64,000 bases of DNA. Source: Lunularia cruciata (Eukaryota; Streptophyta; Marchantiopsida; Lunulariales; Lunulariaceae). Below, piece by piece: positions 51,653 through 62,522 of this stretch. Position numbers and translations under genes: made by a program. Under the pieces are notes generated by a model, which saw only the letters and a list, made by a program, of their open reading frames with translations, was not told the DNA's origin and searched no databases. The first letter of the stretch is position 1. The number at the start of each line of letters is the position of its first letter. The stretch covers positions 41,111,001 to 41,175,000 of the forward strand of contig OX419755.1 of NCBI GenBank assembly GCA_948567375.1, in the 5' to 3' direction.

Positions 51653-52329
51653 TATGAGACGGCTCAGGATAAACCTCTAATGGCTATTATGGTAGCACAC
51701 ATTGGACTTAGAAGGCAAGGAACCCCAATTCCATCATACTCTTCCAAGGCTAACACTCCAAGACTCAAACTATTGCTCACTAGAGAAATCAATGAGAGAA
51801 AAATAGTTGCAAATGAAATGATGATAAGTACATCTTCACCCCTAGTTTATATACTTGTAAGATAGATATGCACCAAAGTTGCTAATTACTAGAGTGACTC
51901 AAGTTACTAGGCTAAAAGTCAAATAAAATCTAAAGTCTAAAGGAATATCCATACTCATGGGAATATTCTCCTAAGCATGTGGTCTTATCTTGACCCAACT
52001 AATAAGTCAAGGATTCCTTCACATGGGCTATCCTTGGACTATAGAAGGATCTAAAAAAAAGGCTTGTGGGCCAAGAGTTCTCAACTCTTTCCCAAAAGCC
52101 ATACACCTAAGAATAATATCAAGTATATATAGTAGAATCTAAAATAGTTATGCTCATCTTTTCCACCTCCTCTAAAGTAAAATCCCCTCTATCTTAGCTA
52201 TGAATAACTTAAACTAATCATGACTAATATAGAACCATCCTTTATCTCTATACCAATTATATTTCTCAAGTATTTATAAAATCAAATGAAATATCACAAT
52301 AGCAAATACATGCACAAATAGGTGTTACA
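51653..52329 (-). repeat. A-2 3' LTR
   Basis: TATGAGACGG...GGTGTTACA, 677 bp; followed by TTTACCCACTCCCAAACTAAG, complement of the A polypurine tract with decay. Confidence 0.9.
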
Positions 52330-52349
52330 TTTACCCACTCCCAAACTAA

Positions 52350-53660
52350 GTTTTTGGAGTGAAGGTATCTCTACCTTGTATGATATATCTTCAAATTATC
52401 ATGGTCAATCCTATCAAAGTGTCTTCTTCCCAATTCCTTGGGATCATAGGTGTAATTGCTCCACACCTTCTCCATTATGAAAGGTCCAAAGTACTTAGGC
52501 AAAAATTTCTTTTGTACTCTCTTGAATCAAATGGAATCAAACATATTTTATCCAATCAACTTCTTTGAAGGGCTCTACCTTCTTCTTGCCTTGCCCCTTG
52601 TCATAGCTCTTCTTTTGTTTCCTTTGGGCTTGCTCTATTGAACTAATGACTACTCTTGCTCTATTGAGCATAATGACTACTCTTGCCTCCACTTATTCCA
52701 TAAGTTTATCCTTCCTTGACTTCTCAATATCACCTCATTATGCTTTCTTCCATCTCCTATGAATGCTTTGGAATGTAGGAAGATCAAAGTGAATAGATAA
52801 TGTAGACTCAATACCATATACCAAATGAAATGGAGAATATCTGATGGAAGTCTTCATGGTTGTCTTATACTCCTACAATACTGCATGAATCCTCTTGTCC
52901 CCATGATGTCTAGCTCCTTCCATTTTTGCATCTTTGGCCAACATCATGCACAAGGTCTGATTGGTTCTCTTTGCCAAGCTATTGGGATTTGGCTCATAGG
53001 ATGTAGTTACTCTATAAGTGATTAAGAAATGTTGTAACCTGATTGTAGTGATGCTCCTTATAAACTCTCTTCCTCTATCAAAAACCAACTCCAAAGGAAT
53101 CCAAACCTAGTGATAATGCATTTATATAGAAATCTACCAACTTCATTTTCATTCTTTTCCTTCAATGATCTAGCCTCAACCCACTTGGTAAGGTAATCAA
53201 TAACTATTGCAATGTACCAATTGTTCCTTGAGAGGGCCTACAAAGTCAATTCTCCACTTCTCAAAAGGTCCTAGCAATGGAATTGATCTAATAAGGGAAG
53301 TGAAAGTAGAATTTCTAGCAAAAGCTTGACAAACATGACAAGCTTTGCAATAATCAAGACAATCCTTGAAAATCTCCCTCCAATGGTAACCTATATCTAG
53401 AATCTTGAAAACAGTCAACTTTCTTATAAACTATCCTCCATACACTAAACCTTCATAAAACTCCTTTATGAGTAGGATAGACTCCTCCTTATCCACTACT
53501 CTTTGAAGTAGACCATCTACTCCTTGGTGAAAAAGAATATCCTCCACCATTGTGTAAAGTCTAGATCTTGTTGCAAGGGCCTCCCTTTCCCTAGCATGCA
53601 TCCCTTATGGATAGTTATCTCTTATAACAAGGTCCACAATCTCCTTGTACTCCATTGGAA
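52350..53660 (-). pseudogene. A-2 integrase
   Basis: Antisense frame 53197-53418: FKILDIGYHWREIFKDCLDY, CKACHVCQAFARN (zinc domain) and FEKWRIDFVGPL (first Asp of the core). Frame 52873-53094 has VFDRGREFIRSITTI (second Asp block) and MEGARHHGDKRIHAVL. The C-terminal tail is at 52360-52600. Plus-strand frames here are shadows. Confidence 0.8.
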
Positions 53661-54110
53661 CCTCTGGAGTGATTGAAATTGTCATGAGCTCTTCATCCAA
53701 GAAGAATCATCCATTCGTTTAACTCCACCATAATCATAGGCCCTAGATAACAAATCAGCATTTTCATGTTTCTTCCCTAGCTTATCCTCAATGTTGTAGT
53801 CATACTCAGACAAGAGTATCATCCACCTTGCTAGCCTCCTTTCCATATTAGGCTTGATGAAAATGCACTTCAAAGTCTTGTGATCTATGACAATGGTGGC
53901 TTTCCCTCCAATCAAGTAGTGTTTAAACTTCATAAGACCAAAGATCATTGCCAACTTGTCTCTCTCCATGACTGAGTAGTTCATTTCTGCTTGAACCATT
54001 TATCTATTAGCATAAGCTCTTGAATGATCATGGCCATCTTGGCCTAATTGACTAAGAGTGCATCCTATAGCTACATTGGAAGCATTAGTGTAGAGGATGA
54101 AAGGCTTACT
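53661..54110 (-). pseudogene. A-2 RNase H
   Basis: The 105-codon antisense frame reads MVQAEMNYSVMERDKLAMIF, KATIVIDHKTLKCIFIKPNM and EYDYNIEDKLGKKHENADLL. The D-H-K-x-L block is intact, unlike A-1. Confidence 0.8.
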
Positions 54111-55000
54111 TTAATCATGTTTATCAAGAATTGGAGCTACAAAAAGGGATTCCTTGAGCTCCTCAAAAGCTTTGAGAGCCTCCTTGTCCTCTAAAATCAC
54201 TATGTATTCTACAACCTTTTTTTTATAAATGGTCAATGCATAAGCCATGTTGGAAAATGAAAAGATGAACCTCCTATAATACCCAACCATCTCCAAGGAT
54301 TGGCATAGCTTTGTCAAGCTTGAAGGGAATGGAAGGTCTAAAATTTTCTTCGTCTTCTCAGGATCAACTGCTATTCCATCCTTGGAGATGATGGGCCCCA
54401 AAATTAGACCTTTTTCACAAGAAAAAATGGACTTCTTTGGGTTGAGTGATGCATTTGCTTCATCCAAGCATTGCAAAACCTTGATCAAGTGCTCAAAGTG
54501 CTCCTCCTTACTCCCATAAACACAAAAGTCATCAATGAAGTCTTTCACAAATTTCCCCAATGAAAGGTTCAAACACCTTGTTCATGAACCTTTGGAATGT
54601 GGCTGAAGCATTATAAAGTCCAAAAGGCATGAACTTGAAAGCATAAGTCGTCCAAGGTGTGGTGAATGTGGTGAGTTGTTGATGCTCTAGTGCAATCTTG
54701 ATTTGGTTATACCCACTATAACTATCTCCAAAATTCTACTTCTCATGACCTAGAATCTCCTCCAATATCTCATCAAGGAATGGCAAAGAGTAATAGTCCT
54801 TCTTAATAAAAACGTTGAGATCCTTGTAATCCACACATACCCAAAGCTTACCATCCTCTTTCTTCACAATCACAATTGGAGACACTCATTCTAAATTCTC
54901 CACCTCAAAGACAAATCCAGCCTCCTTGAGCTTATCAAGCTCCTCTTTCATAACTAGATCCATTGGAGGGCTAATGAAACATTACTTTTGGTGGATTGGT
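54111..55000 (-). pseudogene. A-2 reverse transcriptase
   Basis: The 153-codon antisense frame 54111-54572 contains LGKFVKDFIDDFCVYGSKEE; FIDD is the intact catalytic pair. VGYYRRFIFSFSNMAYALT follows. Upstream (54573-55000) PFGLYNASATFQRFMNKVF and fingers remnants appear in shifted frames. Sequence resembles A-1 closely and supplies the unmutated motif. Confidence 0.85.
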
Positions 55001-55790
55001 CTTGTATGTGACTCCACCTCTATCTTGTGCTCCTCCAAGGTGACTTCCTTTAGATCCTTGTAACTAAAAGCAAACACATGGATGAACTTGCAAATTTTTT
55101 TCTCAAATCTTACTTTCTCCTTCTTGGTAACATTGGGACCATACTTGAGTATAGATATCTCCTCTTTATCTCCTCAAGTGTCAATGTTGATTTATTTTGG
55201 TACCCATATAAATCACCATTAAAACCTCCAGCTTAGGTGCAAAACCCATAACGCACAAGGGATACACATCTAAATCAGATTCAAATTCATTCCCCTCCAT
55301 GGAAGTCTCTTCCTCCATGTTATATCCACACTTGAAGCTCCTTCTTCTAAATCTGAATCCCAATAAACAAAAGATGGTGTATCTGAATGTGAAGTGTTAG
55401 TGGTGTTAGTCACATGAACTATAACTTGATGGTTTGATGGCCCAATGCTCAAGTACCCTTTGTGCCATTGATCAATTGTGCATGCTGCTCTCAACCATGG
55501 CCTCCCAAGAAGCAAATCATAGCTTCAATCCTTCAAGACTTGGCAAGTCATGAGATTTTGAACTCCCATAACTGAATTAACTACCTTATCCATAACTCTT
55601 ACTCGTCAAACTTGTTGCTTGTTTGGCATGCTCACCACAAATGTTGAAATTCTAGAGGGTATCATACCTAACTTCTTCATCAACCTCTCTAGCATGGCCT
55701 TCACTTTAGATCCTCCATCAACAAGTGCATCCTTGATGTTGACCATTCACTCTCACATCAATCTTGGAAACATATTCACAAGCCTCTTAT
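55001..55790 (-). pseudogene. A-2 protease and linker
   Basis: Antisense 55270-55515 begins MLLGRPWLRAACTIDQWHKG, the retropepsin C-terminal motif. Near 55700-55740 the strand reads DALVDGGSKVKAMLERLMKK, the same D-G-G-S as A-1. This indicates D-G-G-S was the functional family state, not decay. The linker to RT is Ser/Glu-rich. Confidence 0.75.
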
Positions 55791-56232
55791 GGTGTTGGTT
55801 TGGCATCCACCACTCCCATTGATATTGGAGCTTTTTCTTTCTTCTTACTCTTGCTCCTTGTAGAAATCAAACCACCTCTAAGCTCCTTATCAAGCTTGGA
55901 TTTAAAGCTATCAATTGGCCCATTATGATGTTAGCCTTGTGACTACAAATATCTTCCAACATATGTAGTTCTATTGTTGCTTTGAGATCAAGAAATCCTC
56001 CATCCCCAAATTCTTCCTTGGAATCTTTGTTGTTAATGGTGTTGAGGTGCTTGTGCAAGTGCACCTAGTAGGCATAAGAGTATCCTTGTAACAAGTAAAT
56101 TCTTTAGAAAGGTGCACATCCTCTGCAAAACAAGCTCTTTTCTTCTCTTGTGCCAAAAGATCCAAATTAAAACCTTTGGAGTTTGACCATTCCTCCTCAA
56201 GCAAAGACTTCCTTATTGTTGGGATTGGATGA
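55791..56232 (-). pseudogene. A-2 gag C-terminus
   Basis: Antisense 55971-56204 reads SKGFNLDLLAQEKKRACFAE and 55867-56064 continues; both match A-1 gag at 26900-27250. Truncation lies just inside 56232. Confidence 0.7.
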
Positions 56233-56700
56233 GACTATCACCAACCACATGAAATTGGTCATTCACCTTCATCAAGTAACTCACTCAATCAACAAAGAGA
56301 AGGTAAGAGCTTGTGAAGAACTCATAGAGACTTAAGAGTGTCTAAGGAAAAAAGAAGAAAGCTATCATGAGCAAGAGCATATGATGAACAAGTGGAGGAA
56401 GGTGAATTAGGCAAAATAGGAGAAGTATGATGGAGATCTATAGAGAATGCATGTGGAGATAAGCAGAGCCTTCAATCTTAGAATCAAGCAACAAAGTACA
56501 AAACACACACAAACAGCTTTGTTCTCACAACAAGGAAGTAACCATGCTAAAGGCCAAGTTGAAGCAAGCACAAGTGAAAGATTATCATTGATGAAATCAC
56601 GCATGGTAATTACAAGGAGCTTTTAGAACTCTACCTCAATGCATTGACCAATCAACTTGACAAACAAGATGACACAAAGAACTCATCTATGTACAAGCAT
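56233..56700 (+). pseudogene. Coiled-coil-like remnant, unassigned
   Basis: A plus frame from about 56251 reads MKLVIHLHQVTHSINKEKVR, then ECLRKKEESYHEQEHMMNKW, with stops. Charged, heptad-like and similar in composition to gag-like coiled-coil frames elsewhere in the window. No further domain. Confidence 0.3.
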
Positions 56701-58394
56701 AACAAGAGATAGAAGGAGAGATTTGGGCCATAATATATAAACCTACCAAAGGAGCACACTAGAGTGCTCATGACCATGGAGGATGCAACAAATCAGACGC
56801 TTGAGCATGTGGGGAAGTTGGCCAAGACTTTACTACATCAGGTCTGATTGTGTGACTTGAAGACCTAGATTCATGCAATAGAGACAAAGGTATACAACAG
56901 AAAACAACTAGCACATCTATTTACTTGCCTCCAAGGATGCTCAAGTCAAAAGTTTGAAGACATGTTGAACAAGATGTTCTTAAGTTTGCAGATTAGAAAG
57001 GGAAACTTGAGTTACTTATTAGGATGTTTAAAAACAAAGGAAGTTCTTTGCAACATGGTAAAGATTTGTGAGTTAAAAAATTATAGAAAAGTGTAAGGGT
57101 AGGAAGATCATCGGCATAGTAGAACAAGGACAAAATCTTTTATGCCAAAAATCTTTGTGATTTTATATTACCGACTCATGACATCTTTTTGTGAGCAATC
57201 AATTTTTTAATTAGAGACCTTCAATAGCCAAAGGAAGAATTAGAGGCTGAGTTGGCATTGCCACCTAAGCAATTCCTAATGAAGTTAGGTTAAGATAAGA
57301 TAGTATTAGAATCCCAAGTTTGTGATAAGATAGGACTAGAATTCTAAGTGAGTGATTAAGATAAAATGAGGATCCTAAGTGAATGACATAAGATTAGCTA
57401 AGATTTTACCATGGAACCTTCTTAGCCATTCAATTCCATGCAAATAGAAGTACAAATTTTATAAAGGAATATGGCCTGATGTTAACCAAGTTCATTTGTT
57501 TAATCAAAAAATCAATTTTTAAGAGACAAAGCTTTTTACTTAAAGACCTCAATGATCTTTTTTATATGATGTCTACATTTTGCAAGATGGATTATTTCTT
57601 GAGTGAGTAGTGGTGAGGAAACTGGAAGTAGGAACATAAGTGCTTGAGTGAATTATTTGCATGTGTCAAGGCAATGTGATGAGTGGCTAATGGAGACCAA
57701 GAGCATTGTAAAGTACTACAATAACAAAAAATTAAGCATGGTGATCAACATATAACTCCTTTAAAATTGAGCCTTTTGAGAAGAGTCGTATGCATCCTCT
57801 ATAGTTGTAGTCATTAGAGTGATAGGACCTTCATGGTGAAATTACCCAAGAATTAGGAATTGGCATTGGTGTATGCATGACTCTTGTGGTGCTTATTGTT
57901 GTCAATGCAATCAAGACATTTGCAATGCTAACAAAGTCAAGAGTGTGAACAAAGATCATGCGTTAATGACCATCAACTAGTTGTGCATTCAACAAGAAGT
58001 GATCTACAAAGCAAAATGACCTATGTGATAGATTAACCATCACCTTCAAGATTAATGTAGAATAGATCTTTAGTAAAAGTGAATTTCATTTTTCCTTTTC
58101 TATTGTGCACCCTATGGGATGACACAACCCTCTTTTGGGAGTAATTAATGCACAATAGGTTAAATAAGAAATAATAGAAGAGTTACCATTTCTGATACTT
58201 CCTTGGAACTTCTTGTCATTTCCAATTTTTATCTTTGTGTGAACAATCAGTTCATACTATTTTAACACAATTTGGTTGACATTGAGTTACTACATGTACT
58301 AACTTAGAGAAGCTTACAATAACTCCTTTAGGCCCAATCTTTGTTAACCACAAGACAAATTTTGAGTCAAATTCATCTATACTAAAATCTTTAT
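56701..58394. other. No gene recognised
   Basis: Stop-dense in all frames. An imperfect roughly 30-bp motif, AAGATAARATRGKAYTAGAAT..CTAAGTGAGTGA, repeats about three times at 57292-57392. No LTR ends or domains seen. Confidence 0.4.
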
Positions 58395-58401
58395 TTGACT
58401 T

Positions 58402-58412
58402 TGATACCAACT
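58402..58412 (-). other. Possible tRNA-iMet primer site, antisense
   Basis: TTTGATACCAA; complement TTGGTATCAAA resembles the Met-tRNA site. No LTR edge is evident beside it. Confidence 0.25.
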
Positions 58413-59636
58413 CTATTGAATAACAAATTTTTCAAGATCTTTGCTTTTTGTTTAATTGTCATCATAAGTAATTTTTTCTTGGTTTCCTTCTATGTTGACC
58501 AGATCTACTCAAGATCATATGATTCACCTTTGGAAAGATCTTTACTAAAAAGTTATCTCCAAAAAATATTTTATTTTGTTGTATCTTCTTGAACTTATCA
58601 CTCACCAAGATTGAGATCAATTCAAGATATTGCTAAATCTTTATAATCCTTTAAACTCAACTTGCTTTCATTGCTCTTATAATGTAGAAAAGATTCAACT
58701 ATTATACAAGGACCTTATGTATATAAAACCCTTTGATAGCCTAATGCTGACCAAAAATTTGCATAATAGCAAGAAACAAGTTGTTTCCTTGAGGATACGA
58801 GTTAGAAAAGGCTAGGTTTGAAGAGAACTGTGACAACTTAAAGTTATTCATTGTTACCTTTTTAACTTCTTGGGTAGGAACTATCCTCATAAGAGGGTAG
58901 TTTCACCCCAATAGTGCACCATGATAAATGGAAAATTAAAAGACCACTTTTGCTAAGAATAAGGTCCAACTATTTCTTAAAGGTGATGATTTAATCAACT
59001 CCATAGGGACTACTTCACTACACAGACATTCAACTTCAAAGAATGTGTATACCTTTACCAAAGGCACAACTCCAAAGGTATTTTTCATTAACAATAAGAC
59101 TTTGATTTTCAATTCTGTGGTACCTTCAACATTACAACTCGCTTAAGACTAGTCAAGGCATTGCTTTGCTCCTTCAAAACTTCCAAGGATCCCAAACCCT
59201 AGCCTCAATTAAGAATGGTCACTCCTACTCAATCACTTGAGTTCTTACTACAAAGATTCCTAACTGCTACTCACCAAAGGTATTTAACCAATACTTGGAG
59301 TTTAAGCAAAAGAAACAAATGGATTTTGGCCTTTTTGCTTTATTCATGTTCAAAGGAATGAATGAATTATTTACAACAAGCCAAAGCCTAATATAGTTTC
59401 TTCCTACTCTAAGCCAAATAAACCTAATGGTTGAAGAAGTCCAAAGATCTTTTGGGCTCATCTTCACTGAATATTGATAATTCTTTTTGTGTCTTATCCT
59501 ATCTACTTACATGTATGTTAATTAGGCATCTTACATGTGATAGTTAAGATATTAACTCTTCCTCAAAGACAACTTAATTTTTTTTTAATCTTTTAGACTT
59601 ACTACTCCAAACGTTACATCCATGAAGGTCCTACAA
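58413..59636. other. No gene recognised
   Basis: AT-rich; short hydrophobic or basic frames (58395-58592, 58630-58815, 59267-59467) without motifs. Confidence 0.4.
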
Positions 59637-61720
59637 CTAAGAAGAATATCTACAAATACAAAGAACTTCTTTAGTGAAGGATCTTTGGCCTAAAGTACAA
59701 ATGCAAAGACTACCTTTACCCCTACAGATTATAATAATAACCTCTATCCTCTCCTTATAATCTTCTATTGCTAAGGGGTTGGTGCCATAGGTTTGGGTGA
59801 TCTTTCTATCAGTATGCTCACAAATCCTAATGGCTAGTTGGTACATCTTCCCATCTTTGTACTTCTTCATGTATAGCTTTTGAACTTTTAGCTTTTTCTT
59901 TGTCACCTCATCCAATATTTGTGGTTGATCTATTGCACTCTCTTCCTTCTCCTTCTTTAATTCTTTGGCCATCTTTTCAAGTTGTATGGCCACTTTATTC
60001 ATATGCTTGGACATCTGCACTTTCAAGATGACTACACTTATCTTGGCAGTCTCCAACTCTCCCCAAATACTTACCACTTCTTCATCCCTTGCCTTGAGCT
60101 ACTCTTTGTACCCTTGTTGTTTTTTCTTGTGTTTGAGTCAAAGGATTCTCTAGTCTCCCTGAACCTTTGAATGCCTTCTTCATATTTGCTATGGTATGCA
60201 GTGAGAGAAGTGTTATACTCCTTCACTTCATAACTCTTTTTCACAAGTGTGTTTACCTTCTTGGCCTCCTCCTTGTACAAGTTTTGACTATGCTCCATCT
60301 CTTCTTTCCATGGGTCCTACTTTGCATATCTTGTATACATAGTCTTGTGTAGCTTTTGGACAAGAGTGGTGTAATCTTCCAATTTTGCATAAACCTCTAA
60401 GGAAAAATCATCTCCATTTGTTTCAATATTGATCCCACCAAATTGAGGATAAAATTAGAGTCATCCATGAGATGTGAACTTGGTACTTGTGCGGTTCATT
60501 CTTCTCCTCTATATTGCATTCTATAGAGAAGGTGTTCTTCTTCTCCTTCAATATTTACCTGTCATTTGGTTTCTTCTTGCACCTTATCTTCAACTTGCTA
60601 TTGTCCTTTATTTGGACAATCTTCTTCTTGAATGGAGCTAAGAGTTCTTTGGTCTAATGTTACACTTCCTATTCTTGCTCTTCTTTGGCTTGGCCTTCAT
60701 GTTCTACACTTTGCTCTGCTTGATGTGGTGTAGAGTGTGCCTATTTGTATTGATCCTTGACTTTAACTCATATGCTAATTCCTGCAATGTGAGAGAGTTG
60801 CTCTCTTATTTTTCCTCCTCTTTGAAAGGTTCATTGATTACCTAGGGATTCTTTCTTGGTCTCTAAGCTGGGTTTGGGGTCTTGCAAGTACCAATCTCTT
60901 TTTCTTTTGGACCAAAGTGATCTCTTCTTTGTATATTAGTACTAACTTCTTGGGTTTTGTGTACTGTACATTTGTTGCTTTGTACCTCCAAATAATCATG
61001 TTTCTTTTGGTTGCAAAACAAAGTACCTTGCCAGGTGACAATGGCTTGGAAAATTTCTTTGCTCTTCTTTGGCTAACAAGTGCAACCCCATAGAAGTGGA
61101 TGGTGAAAAGAGCTAGGTATGTTGCTCAACCATCTTCCTTGAACTCTCTAAACATGCTCCTTGTCTCAAGTGTAACATATATGCCCAATTGAGCAAATTT
61201 CCTTGATACATATACTTGAAGAAGCTGATCAGATTGTTGTTGATGAAGGTCATCACCTTTGGTCAAAATAGTGTTATCACCACCTCCAGAACCACCCTTT
61301 GATTTGCACCTTTGTAATAGCACACCCTCCAACCATTTTTCGTGGACTTCTCTCCAAAGGACTCTATTATTTGGGTATTTATCTCTCTATCTATAGGCCC
61401 AAATTTAGTGTCAAGTGTCATTCTTCTAGGGGGAGCTACATCTAACCCTAGGACAATCCTCCACTTCTCCTCTATCCATGCAAATGGATCACCTCTTAGA
61501 TCCCTTGTTACTCTCTCCTTTCTTCCCTTCATTTCATGGATGATCCCAAAAATTGCTAAGCTCTCAATTCCAAAACAAGAAGGGAAGATGCTTGCTTTGG
61601 ATAAACTCATTTTTATAATAAATTTCCTATTTATTCATTTCCGGGGCATGGAGAATTTCCTGAAGGATCTTCCTCATGGGTCTTTAAACAAACACCATGT
61701 TTACTATTGAGTGTAAAGGA
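59637..61720 (-). pseudogene. Antisense coiled-coil protein remnant, family unknown
   Basis: Antisense frames join into one coherent product of about 650-690 codons with few stops. Order: FGIESLAIFGIIHEMKGRKE and DPFAWIEEKWRIVLGLDVAP (61263-61610); after a shift, VYVSRKFAQLGIYVTLETRS and NMIIWRYKATNVQYTKPKKL (61332 to 60838, one TGA at 61126-61128); then acidic sequence; then long coiled coil EEAKKVNTLVKKSYEVKEYN and AIQLEKMAKELKKEKEESA (60298 to 59637). I do not recognise it. A gag-like protein of an LTR element is possible because a primer-like site lies upstream at 62508-62522. Better preserved than most of the window. Confidence 0.5.
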
Positions 61721-61730
61721 CTAATTCAAA

Positions 61731-61910
61731 TGACTACAAAAGATTGCAAAGAACTACAAAAGACTACAAAGAACTACTAAGGTCTACAAAAGATTGCAAA
61801 GAACTACAAAAGACTACAAAGAACTACTAAGGTCTACAAAAGATTGCAAAGAACTACAAAGGTCTAAAAAAGACTACAAAGAACTACAAAGGTCTAGGAT
61901 AACTTCTAGC
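61731..61910. repeat. 10-bp minisatellite with 50-bp higher-order period
   Basis: ACTACAAAGA-type decamers (variants GATTGCAAAGA, CTACTAAGGT) in exact 10-bp steps. The five-decamer block repeats at 50-bp steps (61735, 61785) before degenerating. Confidence 0.9.
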
Positions 61911-62507
61911 TCTTTGGTTCAAGACTAGAATTTTTTTGCAGCAATCAAGATTTCTCAAGGTACATGTGATTTTATAGCTAGGTTTTTCAATAGATAGGTA
62001 AGCAGTCACTCTCCACACATCCAATCCTTAGGTAGATACAAATTGTCTTATGTGGCAATTCTTTACCTAGGTGATGGCACCTTCAAATTGATGAACGGTC
62101 TTTGGATCCAAAGATGTTGAGATCTTGGGTCTTTGGGTCTAAAGGAGCTTTGTACTTATGTTCTTTACCTCCTACCACTCTTTTGACTTGGCATCTTTGC
62201 GATTCTTCCTTTGGAGTGCATTTGGCTTTGCACTTGTTCCTTTTGTGCCATTGCATATATAGGCATAACTGCAAAAAAACTAAACTAAGTGAACAAGTGA
62301 TTATTTTACCATATCATCGTGAAGAGAGAAAACAATTAAAAGAAACAACTTTTGCAAAATGTGTGCACCATAAACCATTCAAAGAATGTCAATGCAAATG
62401 CTTATATATATATATTGTGGGCATAATCAGACATTTGCATGGATTTCTCACACAAGGTATCAAGAGAATTTTGGATTAATCTTTAGAATTCTTAGATATC
62501 AAGGAAA
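61911..62507. other. Upstream region of the antisense coiled-coil frame
   Basis: Overlapping frames at 62083-62479 on both strands lack motifs and are probably chance. A TATATATATAT tract at 62404-62414. Confidence 0.4.
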
Positions 62508-62522
62508 AATTGCTTTGATACT
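62508..62522 (-). other. Possible primer-binding site, antisense
   Basis: ATTGCTTTGATACTA; complement TAGTATCAAAGCAAT resembles a decayed TGGTATCAGAGC. It would place an LTR to the right, which I cannot delimit. Confidence 0.3.

Larger units (their letters stand above)
51653..56232 (-). mobile_element. A-2: antisense A element, 5'-truncated
   Basis: 3' LTR 51653-52329 followed by the complementary polypurine tract and, in antisense order, IN, RNaseH, RT, PR and gag C-terminus. Homology to A-1 stops near 56232 (A-1 position about 26830), so the zinc knuckle, capsid, extra ORF and 5' LTR are absent. Inserted in B-4 gag. The RT is better preserved than in A-1. Confidence 0.85.

Noticed and set aside
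57292-57392. Functional tandem repeat
   Set aside because: Three very imperfect 30-bp copies only; could be chance in AT-rich DNA.
61342-61710. 122-codon plus-strand ORF
   Set aside because: Antisense shadow of the better-supported minus-strand frame at 61263-61610.
61731-61910. CRISPR-like array
   Set aside because: Repeats are contiguous 10-bp units without unique spacers, in an evident eukaryotic context.
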